Shown: in pieces, positions 8,252 through 14,928 of the stretch
Layout of the letters: every line of letters starts with the position of its first letter
Position numbering within the stretch: position 1 is the first letter of the stretch
Origin: JAVZIQ01 sp037440545
GTDB lineage: Archaea > Thermoproteota > Bathyarchaeia > Bathyarchaeales > Bathycorpusculaceae
NCBI GenBank assembly: GCA_037440545.1
Contig: JBBITX010000006.1
Location: 1 to 32,749, forward strand
Length of the DNA stretch: 32,749 bases
Direction: 5' to 3'
Position numbers and translations under genes: made by a program
The notes under the pieces: model-generated
Told to the model about the DNA's origin: nothing
Databases searched by the model: none
What the model saw: only the letters and a program-made list of their open reading frames with translations

Positions 8252-10114
8252 TTGTACGGCTATGCTGGTAAAATATTATACATAGATTTAACAACAGGCA
8301 AAACATACACTGAGCCTTTGAATGAAGACTATGCCAAAAAATACATTGGCGGAATAGGCTTAGGCATGCGCCTCTGGCTTGCCAATTCTAAGGCTGGTGT
8401 TGACCCATTTAGCCCTGACAACCCTCTAGTTCTAGCAACAGGCCCAACTTCTGGAACTGTCTGGCCAACAGGGGGAAATGGACATGCCTTTGTGTCGAAG
8501 TCTCCTCAAAGCTATGGAATTGGCGAGTCAAAATCCCATGGAAGCTTCGGTGCAGAGCTTAAGAGGGCCGGGTACGACGCTGTTATATTTAAGGGAAAGG
8601 CTGAGAAGCCTTCTTACGTATGGATAGACGACGATGCTGTTCAAATTTTAGACGCCTCACACATTTGGGGTAAGTCGCCTGCGGAAACAGAAGATGCGAT
8701 AAAGGAGGAATTAGGAGACTACTACATTCGAGTTGCATCCATAGGCCCTGCTGGTGAAAAACTCGTCAGGATAGCATGCATAATTAATGAGAAGTCTAGG
8801 GCTGCTGGAAGAACTGGCATGGGAGCTGTAATGGGTTCAAAGAACCTGAAGGCTATTGCCGTTCGAGGAACAAACGATGTTAAAGTTGCTAAGCCTGAAG
8901 AATTCCTTGAGTTCGTCAAGGAGTTTCATGAAAGAATGAAGGGTCCAGCAACAAAGAAGTATAGGACGTTAGGCACACCTGAAAATGTTCTGGTTCATAA
9001 CGCATTACACTGTATGCCTACAAGAAACTATAACAATGCACATTTCGAAGCAGCTGAAAAGGTAAGCGGAGAAACTCTAAACGAGAGATTTGTGGCTAAA
9101 ATTATAGGATGCAGCTCTTGTGCAATGCGATGTGAACACGTCTGCGTTGTTCCTGAAGGCCCATATAAAGGCGCCATGGCAAGGGTTGAATATGAACCGC
9201 TGTGGGCTATGGGGCCATACTGTGGAATAGACCGGTTAGACGCAGTTATTAAGGCTTCAGACTTATGCAACTATTACGGGGTGGACTCCATAAGCGCAGG
9301 GGTCATCGTGGCTTTCGCCATGGACTGCTATGAAAACGGCATATTAACGCAGAAAGACCTTGAAGGCTTAGATGCCCGTTTCGGAAACCATGAAGCCTTA
9401 GTAAAACTCGTAGAGAAAATAGGCAAACGGGAAGGCATAGGCGACATACTTGCAGAAGGAGTGAAAATTGCAGCTGAGAAAATAGGCAAAGGAGCTGAAA
9501 AACTTGCGCAGCACATAAAAGGGGTTGAGGTTACAGGCTACGACCTTAGATGTCTCAAGACAGCGGCTTTAGGCTTCGCAGTTTCATTTCGAGGGGCAGA
9601 CCACAATAGACACGGAGCCTACGCCTTCGACGTTAAAGGAAAAGTAAACCGCCTAAAAGCTGAGAAAGGCAGAGGGAAAATGGTTAAGGACATAGAAGAC
9701 GTATACACAATAATTGATTCAATGATTATATGCAAGTTCTCAAGAGGCACCTACTACAAAGAATTCGAAGACCTAGCTAAGCTCTACAGCTTAGTGACAG
9801 GCTATGAAACTTCTTCAGAAGAGATGAGGATGAAAGGTGAAGGGATAAACAACCTTGCAAGAGTCATCAACGTGAGGGAAGGCTTAGGCAGAAAGGACGA
9901 CACACTCCCATACAAGGTGATGCATAACCCCATACCTGATGAGGGACCTGCAAAGGGAGCCTACGTAAGCCAAGAAGAACTAGACCTACTCCTAGACGAC
10001 TACTATGAGGCTCGCGGTTGGACTAAGGAAGGAATACCTACACCTGAGAAGCTTAAACAGCTGGGACTAGAAGAACTAATTCCAATCATTGAGGGAAAAA
10101 TCGCAAAAGTCTAA
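8252..10114 (+). CDS. aor: Aldehyde:ferredoxin oxidoreductase, tungsten-dependent
   Basis: Cytoplasmic enzyme that oxidises aldehydes to carboxylic acids, or the reverse, with ferredoxin. The 620 residues match the roughly 605 of characterised AORs. The cluster motif CSSCAMRC gives C287, C290 and C294, and C494 (IICKF) supplies the fourth ligand at the same position as in the Pyrococcus enzyme. Tungstopterin-contacting stretches include GGNGHAFVSKSP (74-85), GESKSHGSFG (91-100) and EKSRAAGRTGMGAVMGSKNL (180-199); Glu313 and His451 lie in the expected active-site regions. The TTG start is supported by GGAGGAGA a few bases upstream. A four-cluster ferredoxin gene follows after 16 bases. The substrate aldehyde is unknown; close relatives in the family include FOR, GAPOR and WOR. 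Confidence 0.93.
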   Translation: MYGYAGKILYIDLTTGKTYTEPLNEDYAKKYIGGIGLGMRLWLANSKAGVDPFSPDNPLVLATGPTSGTVWPTGGNGHAFVSKSPQSYGIGESKSHGSFGAELKRAGYDAVIFKGKAEKPSYVWIDDDAVQILDASHIWGKSPAETEDAIKEELGDYYIRVASIGPAGEKLVRIACIINEKSRAAGRTGMGAVMGSKNLKAIAVRGTNDVKVAKPEEFLEFVKEFHERMKGPATKKYRTLGTPENVLVHNALHCMPTRNYNNAHFEAAEKVSGETLNERFVAKIIGCSSCAMRCEHVCVVPEGPYKGAMARVEYEPLWAMGPYCGIDRLDAVIKASDLCNYYGVDSISAGVIVAFAMDCYENGILTQKDLEGLDARFGNHEALVKLVEKIGKREGIGDILAEGVKIAAEKIGKGAEKLAQHIKGVEVTGYDLRCLKTAALGFAVSFRGADHNRHGAYAFDVKGKVNRLKAEKGRGKMVKDIEDVYTIIDSMIICKFSRGTYYKEFEDLAKLYSLVTGYETSSEEMRMKGEGINNLARVINVREGLGRKDDTLPYKVMHNPIPDEGPAKGAYVSQEELDLLLDDYYEARGWTKEGIPTPEKLKQLGLEELIPIIEGKIAKV

Positions 10115-10130
10115 ATTGGAGGTTAATCTA

Positions 10131-10640
10131 ATGGTTAAAATCCACGAGAGAAAATTCGTTTCAGCTGACCCTGACAAATGCGTAGGATGCCAATGCTGCG
10201 AGTACATATGTGCCTGGATGAAAGAGAAAGCATTCAACCCTTTAAAGTCTAGGATAAGGGTTGTTAGGTTAAATCCCCTCGTCAACATTTCCATTACTTG
10301 CAGACTATGCGAAGAGCCTCCATGCGTAGCTGCATGCCCAAGAGATGCTCTTACTCAGTCAGAGGAGAATGGCGTAATATTAATCGACGAGGACAAATGT
10401 AATGGCTGCGGATGGTGCATCGAAGCATGTGACTATGGGGCAATCTCGCTGCATCCAGACAAAAAGGTTGTATTCGTATGCGACCTCTGTAAGGATCAGC
10501 CAGACGGCCCTCAATGTGTAAAATGGTGCCCAGAAGAAGCCTTAGACATAGTTACAGCAGACGTTTTAGCACAGAAAGCCAGAATATCAGCTACAAGGAA
10601 GCTTATGCAGGAAGCCTTAAAAGTCGCTCCAACAGCCTAA
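10131..10640 (+). CDS. Four-cluster [4Fe-4S] ferredoxin-like electron-transfer protein (HycB/CooF-like), AOR-associated
   Basis: A 169-residue protein with 16 cysteines in four groups: C17/20/23/27, C57/60/65/69, C90/93/96/100 and C117/120/129/133. This is the HycB/DmsB/CooF arrangement of four [4Fe-4S] clusters. It probably moves electrons between the AOR just upstream and other redox partners. The start is the ATG at 10131, which has GGAGGT directly upstream. An in-frame start at 10089 would overlap the AOR gene and add residues foreign to the family. There is no signal or twin-arginine peptide, so it should be cytoplasmic, unlike DmsB-type partners of exported enzymes. The cluster content is clear; the partner assignment rests on linkage. 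Confidence 0.9.
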   Translation: MVKIHERKFVSADPDKCVGCQCCEYICAWMKEKAFNPLKSRIRVVRLNPLVNISITCRLCEEPPCVAACPRDALTQSEENGVILIDEDKCNGCGWCIEACDYGAISLHPDKKVVFVCDLCKDQPDGPQCVKWCPEEALDIVTADVLAQKARISATRKLMQEALKVAPTA

Positions 10641-10650
10641 ACGCTAAACT

Positions 10651-10660
10651 CCCCCTTTTT
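10651..10660 (+). terminator. C5T5 tract after the AOR-ferredoxin operon
   Basis: CCCCCTTTTT begins 11 bases after the stop codon at 10640. The same 10-mer follows the RHH-GcvH gene at 12351-12360, and a similar tract follows mvhA. It fits archaeal T-tract termination without a hairpin. Confidence 0.5.
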
Positions 10661-10816
10661 ATTATACAAATGAATAACTCTAACAGAAGACATTTAATCT
10701 AACCACTTGTTAAGCTAAATTTTACTTTCCAGTATGAGAAATTAATTATTATGTTAAGCTATAAACATATAATTCTATTAACTCATGAATTTTAGGTAAA
10801 ATGAAGTTTAAGCTTT

Positions 10817-11281
10817 TTAACCGATGTTTGGGGTTGCCTTTAACTTTGGAATTTCAACTTCTAAGGCTTCATTGTTGTTGCATTTCATAATTATATTCTC
10901 AGTTTGCAAATTTTCAATTGGCAGGCTGATTCTCCAGCATTCATCTTCCAAACATATCTGCAGACCGCCGAATTCTCTGTAGAGGGTTACCCTGTGATCC
11001 CGGCATCGGCACTGAACCAAAACCCTCACGTAGCTTTCATCCTCGAAAACATCTATTAAAGGCTCCTCAATATTTGGGAGAGGTATAAAACATTTAACTG
11101 GGCGTGCACTCTCAAATTTCTCTTCATACTCATATTTCCTTCTTAGAAGCCTCTCCATAGGTTCAATCGGTATTTCATTGGTATCGTTACGTTCTTCTCT
11201 TTTAAGGTCTTCCACAATTTTCTCGGTTAAAACTTTGCAGAATACGTCTATGTTTTTTAACGCTTCTTCAAAATTATCCAT
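10817..11281 (-). CDS. Degenerate Hsp20/alpha-crystallin-like small protein
   Basis: A 154-residue protein starting at the ATG at 11281; GTG and TTG codons just upstream are alternatives. The N-terminal half is charged and helical. From about residue 70 the pattern IPLPNIEEPLIDVFEDESYV, then ISLPIENLQ and NNNEALEVEIPKLK resembles the beta-sandwich of archaeal Hsp20 proteins, whose usual ends are LP...NGVLEVxIPK. The central part is unusual, with a cluster of cysteines (QCRCRDH, then QICLEDECW) not typical of small heat-shock proteins. It stands alone, convergent to the AOR operon. It may be a small chaperone or only share the fold; I am not sure of either, and no function should be assumed. 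Confidence 0.55.
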   Translation of the reverse strand: MDNFEEALKNIDVFCKVLTEKIVEDLKREERNDTNEIPIEPMERLLRRKYEYEEKFESARPVKCFIPLPNIEEPLIDVFEDESYVRVLVQCRCRDHRVTLYREFGGLQICLEDECWRISLPIENLQTENIIMKCNNNEALEVEIPKLKATPNIG

Positions 11282-11752
11282 AGTCACCAATAGTATATAA
11301 TGTTTTTACACTTTTAAACCTTTTCATGTTAAATTTAACTTAAAATTGTTATATTATATTTTATCACGGGCAGGCACTGTTAGGCTGTTTGCTTTAGTGG
11401 CATATTCTAGAACATAAAATTGCCGATTTTAGATTTAGGTGTTCTTTCTTATCTAGCCTATAGAGCTGTTTCAAAAATTCCTTCTTTTTCATAATTTTGC
11501 AATTTTAACATCACCTATAAAGTTCGTTAAATGAGATTTTTGAAATTTTAAAAGGTAGTTTAGCTATGTTGTTCAATTTACAAAACTTTTGTATGCACTT
11601 TATTGTTAAGCAGGTCTCGCCGTTTCCCTTTTTATTATCTTCATCGTATATATGTATGCGCATTTATTTATTCTATATATTCTATTTACGTTAGATATAT
11701 ATTTTTCCTCTTACTTTATATATCACGGAAATATGAAGGAGGTGTATGTGAA
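11282..11752. other. AT-rich intergenic region between divergent genes
   Basis: This 470-base stretch holds divergent promoters and no gene I can support. For the minus-strand Hsp20-like gene, an AT-rich TTTAAAAG-type box lies about 30 bases upstream of its start. For the plus-strand RHH-GcvH gene, TATA-like stretches occur at 11691-11702 and 11715-11722. No tRNA-like cloverleaf, CRISPR repeat or long inverted repeat is visible by eye. The length is large for this compact window, so an unrecognised small RNA or regulatory site cannot be excluded. Confidence 0.5.
11691..11702 (+). promoter_or_regulatory. Candidate TATA box for the RHH-GcvH gene
   Basis: TTAGATATATAT is centred about 56 bases before the ATG at 11753. 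A start of transcription near 11723 would leave the strong AAGGAGGTG ribosome site (11737-11745) in the leader. A second TATA-like stretch at 11715-11722 would place the start too close to that site. Confidence 0.35.
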
Positions 11753-12343
11753 ATGTCTGAATGGAAAACCGTAAGTATAAGGCAAGAGTTGATCAAGGAA
11801 ATTGAGAGAATACTTCAAACAGGGCGTTATCGAAGCATATCGGAGTTCGTTTCAGAGGCCATTAGGCTACGTTTAGAAGAGCTTATGCGGGCTGAAGGTA
11901 TCCCACCTGCAAAGCGCGAAGAGCTTTTAGCAATACCTGAACAGCTTTTATACACGCCTAAACATACATGGGCACAGATAACCCCTGAAGGAAACATACG
12001 CGTCGGCGTTTCAGACTACGCTCAGAGGCATTTGAAGGGTGTAGCCCAAGTTATAACAGATTCTGTTGGAAGGGAAGTTAACAAAATGGAGCCCTTTGGC
12101 GTTGCTGAAACATGGATGTTTATGTTCGACCTATACTCGCCTATAAGTGGCAAAATCGTGAAAGTCAACGAGAAGTTGAAAGACAAACCGCACTTAATAA
12201 ACGAGGACCCATATGGAGAAGGATGGATAGTTGAGGTTAAGCCTAAAAACTCACTAACTCTAGAGGAAGAGCTGAAAAGCCTGTTCAGCTCCAGAGAATA
12301 CAACAAGTGGGTTAGCAAACTCGAAGGAAGACTTCGAGAATAA
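11753..12343 (+). CDS. Ribbon-helix-helix domain fused to a GcvH-like domain lacking the lipoyl lysine
   Basis: The 196-residue protein starts at the ATG at 11753, eight bases after AAGGAGGTG. Residues 1-45 match a CopG/RHH DNA-binding module: a basic strand (WKTVSIRQ), a helix (ELIKEIERILQ), a turn with GRYRS and a second helix (SEFVSEAIRLRLEEL). Residues about 62-165 follow glycine cleavage H protein: YTPKHTWAQI, GNIRVGVSDYAQRHLKGV, DLYSPISGKIVKVN, NEDPYGEGWIVEVK. In H proteins the lipoylated lysine lies in ESVKAASD before DLY; here that segment is ETWMFMFD, with Met122 in place of Lys, so it should not be lipoylated. The gene lies 112 bases upstream of the hdr operon and on the same strand. 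A regulator using the H fold as sensor or dimer module is inference. Confidence 0.85.
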   Translation: MSEWKTVSIRQELIKEIERILQTGRYRSISEFVSEAIRLRLEELMRAEGIPPAKREELLAIPEQLLYTPKHTWAQITPEGNIRVGVSDYAQRHLKGVAQVITDSVGREVNKMEPFGVAETWMFMFDLYSPISGKIVKVNEKLKDKPHLINEDPYGEGWIVEVKPKNSLTLEEELKSLFSSREYNKWVSKLEGRLRE

Positions 12344-12350
12344 CTCAAAC

Positions 12351-12360
12351 CCCCCTTTTT
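12351..12360 (+). terminator. C5T5 tract after the RHH-GcvH gene
   Basis: CCCCCTTTTT, preceded by another C, begins eight bases after the stop at 12343. It is identical to the tract after the AOR-ferredoxin operon and suggests that this gene is transcribed separately from the hdr operon. Confidence 0.5.
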
Positions 12361-12405
12361 CTCTTAAAACTTATATTAAATTTGCTTCAAATTTAATTCA
12401 GATGA

Positions 12406-12417
12406 CTTAATATATTT
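12406..12417 (+). promoter_or_regulatory. Candidate TATA box for the hdr/mvh operon 1
   Basis: CTTAATATATTT lies about 44 bases upstream of the ATG at 12456, predicting a transcription start near 12438 and a leader of about 18 bases. The same 12-mer is found ahead of the AOR gene at 8186-8197. Confidence 0.4.
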
Positions 12418-12455
12418 GGTATAACATTCAAATAAACTTCTAGAGCGGACATACT

Positions 12456-14171
12456 ATGGAAAGTTTAAGTCAGAAAGTGAGAAAATTGCCTCCTTGCAGA
12501 TCAGCTTGTCCAGCACAAGTAAACGTTCAAGCTTATGTCTCCCTCATTCAGAAAGGCAAGTACAAAGAAGCTGTGGAAGTTATAAGAAAAGACATGCCTT
12601 TCCCAGCGATATGTGGAAGGGTATGCTTCAGCCCCTGTGAAGACGCGTGCGCAAGAGTTAACGTCGACCAAGCCGTGGCTATACGCGCATTAAAAAGGCT
12701 TGTAGCCGACATTGAAAGAGAACAAGGAAGGGTTGTGTCTGAGCCAATACCAAAGAAGTACAGTGAAAAAATTGCAATTATAGGTGCAGGACCGGCAGGG
12801 CTTAGTGCAGCCTACGAACTCGCAAAGCTTGGCTATCCAGTAACGGTTTTTGAACGCATGAATGAACCTGGGGGGATGATGCGCTACTGCATACCGAACT
12901 TCCGCTTGGAAAAATTCGTTGTAGCCAACGAAATAGCCTACATTAAAGACTTAGGCGTTGAAGTTAAGACAGGAGTAGAATTCGGCAAAGACATCACCAT
13001 TGAAAGCTTAAAGAAAGATGGGTATGCAGCAATATTCCTAGCTATAGGGACGCAGCTGGGCATGAAGTTGAACGTGCCAGGCGAGGAATTGGAAGGCGTA
13101 ATAAACGCTGTAGACTTTCTAAGGGCAATAGCCCTTGGAAAACACGTTGATGTAGGCGAAAGGGTGGCTGTTATAGGAGGCGGAAACACAGCAATAGATG
13201 CAGCTAGAACCGCTAAAAAGCTCGGCGCAAGGGAGGTTTTAATCCTCTACAGACGATCCCGCGAGGAAATGCCTGCATTACCCCATGAAGTGGAACTGGC
13301 AGAAAAAGATGGAATAAAATTCCACTTTCTCGTTGCGCCAAAACAAATTATAGGCGAGAAAGGAAAAGTTAAGGCTGTTGAATGCTTAAGAATGCGCCTC
13401 GGCGAGCCTGACGAATCGGGAAGGAGGCGTCCAATACCTATAAGCTTCTCCGAACATCAATATGAGGTGGAAATGGTTATTCCAGCCCTTGGGCAAGTTG
13501 CTGAAACATGGTGTCTTCCCCAGGAACTTATAAGCAAAGATAAACGTGGACCGCCAATACAGGTCGACCAGCTTACAATGGAAACAAGTATTCCAGGAGT
13601 TTTTGCAGGAGGAGACATAGCCACAGGTCCGGCGAGCATAATCGAGGCTGTTGGCGCCGGTAAAAGGGCTGCAATGTCCATCCACTTATATTTAACAGGT
13701 CAAGATCTTCGGAAAGGAATTGAAGAAAACATTGTGGAGACAACGTGGGTTAAGGACTGGCATACTGTTGCAAAGAAGGAGCGCAGATACGAAGCGCCCA
13801 TAGAAAAGCCGCACCTAAGCTTTGAAGAGGCGAAAGAGTATTTGGAGAGGATGAAACGGAAAGCGAGATTTGAGGCTTTCCGCTGTCTAGGTTGCGGCCC
13901 ATGTGCAGAGTGCCTTGCTGGAATAGACTTATGCGAAGGCGACAAGGCCGTTGTGGACGAGAACCGATGCGTTGGCTGCAATGTTTGCGCCGTCATATGC
14001 CCTGTTGAAGCAATTAAGAAGAACGAGAAAGGAATCGCCAAAGTTGATGAGGATCTCTGCAAAGGATGCGGACTATGTGCAGCCAGATGTCCAGAGCAAG
14101 CCATAACTATGAAGAAGTTAACAAATGAGCAGATTTTAGCCATGGCTTTAGCACCTTTAAGGAGGAGTTAA
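12456..14171 (+). CDS. GltD/NfnB-like FAD-NAD(P)H oxidoreductase fused to C-terminal [4Fe-4S] domains
   Basis: The 571 residues resemble the small subunit of NADPH glutamate synthase with an added ferredoxin tail. The N-terminal region has cluster-type cysteines C14, C18, C53, C57, C61 and C65. FAD binding is shown by GAGPAG at 110-115 and GVFAGGD at 381-387, and NAD(P) binding by GGGNTA at 241-246 with RRSREEMPA at 266-274. The tail carries C477/480/483/486, C505/508/511/515 and C535/538/541/545. No glutamate synthase large subunit is present. As first gene of the operon, one base from an MvhD-like gene, it may pass electrons between NAD(P)H and the Hdr complex, like other flavin subunits attached to HdrA. 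That role is inference; the domain content is clear. Confidence 0.87.
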   Translation: MESLSQKVRKLPPCRSACPAQVNVQAYVSLIQKGKYKEAVEVIRKDMPFPAICGRVCFSPCEDACARVNVDQAVAIRALKRLVADIEREQGRVVSEPIPKKYSEKIAIIGAGPAGLSAAYELAKLGYPVTVFERMNEPGGMMRYCIPNFRLEKFVVANEIAYIKDLGVEVKTGVEFGKDITIESLKKDGYAAIFLAIGTQLGMKLNVPGEELEGVINAVDFLRAIALGKHVDVGERVAVIGGGNTAIDAARTAKKLGAREVLILYRRSREEMPALPHEVELAEKDGIKFHFLVAPKQIIGEKGKVKAVECLRMRLGEPDESGRRRPIPISFSEHQYEVEMVIPALGQVAETWCLPQELISKDKRGPPIQVDQLTMETSIPGVFAGGDIATGPASIIEAVGAGKRAAMSIHLYLTGQDLRKGIEENIVETTWVKDWHTVAKKERRYEAPIEKPHLSFEEAKEYLERMKRKARFEAFRCLGCGPCAECLAGIDLCEGDKAVVDENRCVGCNVCAVICPVEAIKKNEKGIAKVDEDLCKGCGLCAARCPEQAITMKKLTNEQILAMALAPLRRS

Positions 14172-14172
14172 A

Positions 14173-14928
14173 ATGGAGTCTGAAACGCCAAAAATTATCT
14201 GTTTCATGTGTAATTGGGTCTTCTGTGAGGAGGAATTACAAGTACCCTATAACGTCAACCTTGTACGTCTTGCATGTGTTGGAAGGGTTGACCCATCACT
14301 TGTTTTGGAAACATTTGCAAACGGAGCAGACGGCGTCATGCTGGTCGGATGTAAACCTCCAGACTGCCACTTCACAGATGGAAACATCCAAGCGGAACGC
14401 TCAGCTAAAATTTTGAAGGAGCTTCTTAGTTTAGCAGGACTAAAGCCTGAACGCTTAAAGCTTATATGGGTATCTCCACTAGAAGAAGCGGACTTAACAC
14501 GCCTCATAAAGGATTTCTCAGATGAAATTTTGAAACTTGGCATTTCACCTCTTAGGAAGCCGGAACTGGAGAAAGATCTTTTAGCCAACATCACAGCGGC
14601 GAAAGAGGCAGCGTCAAACTTTAGATTAAGGGTTCTCCTTGGCAGGGAAGAAGATCTGACAGAGTTTATGAACGCCTATGGTGAGAAAATTCCACAGGAT
14701 GAGTTTGACGCTCTTTTGGAAGACATAGTCAAAGCTGAATTCACCCGTTATAAAATTCACTATTTAACGAAGACAAGGCCTTATTCAGTTCGAGAGCTTG
14801 CTGAAGCCCTTAAAATTAAGCCTTCTTTAGTGCTTAGGCACATAACCAACATGCGTAGAAAGGGCATGATAACCCTGGAAAGGGTTGAAGGTTACACTCC
14901 TCTCTACAGGGCTTTGGAGGTGAAATAG
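14173..14928 (+). CDS. MvhD-like iron-sulfur domain fused to a C-terminal winged helix
   Basis: A 251-residue protein; free-standing MvhD has about 140. Residues 1-127 match MvhD, the [2Fe-2S] subunit that links hydrogenase to HdrA: C10, C13, C18, C35 in ACVGRVDP, GADGVMLVGC with C60, and DCHF with C65. Residues about 128-188 are a helical connector. Residues about 190-250 look like a winged helix: KIHYLTKTRPYSVRELAEA, a recognition-helix-like KPSLVLRHITNMRRK, then GMITLERVEGYTPLYRA as wing. The gene sits between the GltD-like fusion and tandem HdrA, with GGAGG-type ribosome sites and minimal spacing. A separate normal MvhD follows HdrA, so this copy is a specialised extra one. Redox-sensing regulation is possible but inferred; the helix could also be a protein-contact module. 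Confidence 0.82.
   Translation: MESETPKIICFMCNWVFCEEELQVPYNVNLVRLACVGRVDPSLVLETFANGADGVMLVGCKPPDCHFTDGNIQAERSAKILKELLSLAGLKPERLKLIWVSPLEEADLTRLIKDFSDEILKLGISPLRKPELEKDLLANITAAKEAASNFRLRVLLGREEDLTEFMNAYGEKIPQDEFDALLEDIVKAEFTRYKIHYLTKTRPYSVRELAEALKIKPSLVLRHITNMRRKGMITLERVEGYTPLYRALEVK

Noticed and set aside
10089..10130. Earlier start for the AOR-linked ferredoxin
   Set aside because: It would overlap the AOR gene and add residues absent from the family; GGAGGT lies directly before the ATG at 10131.
11603..11752. Fifty-codon in-frame extension of the RHH-GcvH gene
   Set aside because: The extension is AT-rich, encodes low-complexity Tyr/Ile/Phe-rich residues and contains the TATA-like region; a strong AAGGAGGTG lies just before the ATG at 11753.
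11282..11752. Possible tRNA or structured RNA in the long intergenic stretch
   Set aside because: No T-arm consensus, anticodon arm or GC-rich stems could be found by eye on either strand.
12456..14171. Glutamate synthase small subunit in the strict sense
   Set aside because: No large subunit is present, a ferredoxin tail is added, and the gene heads an hdr operon; only the flavoprotein family was kept.
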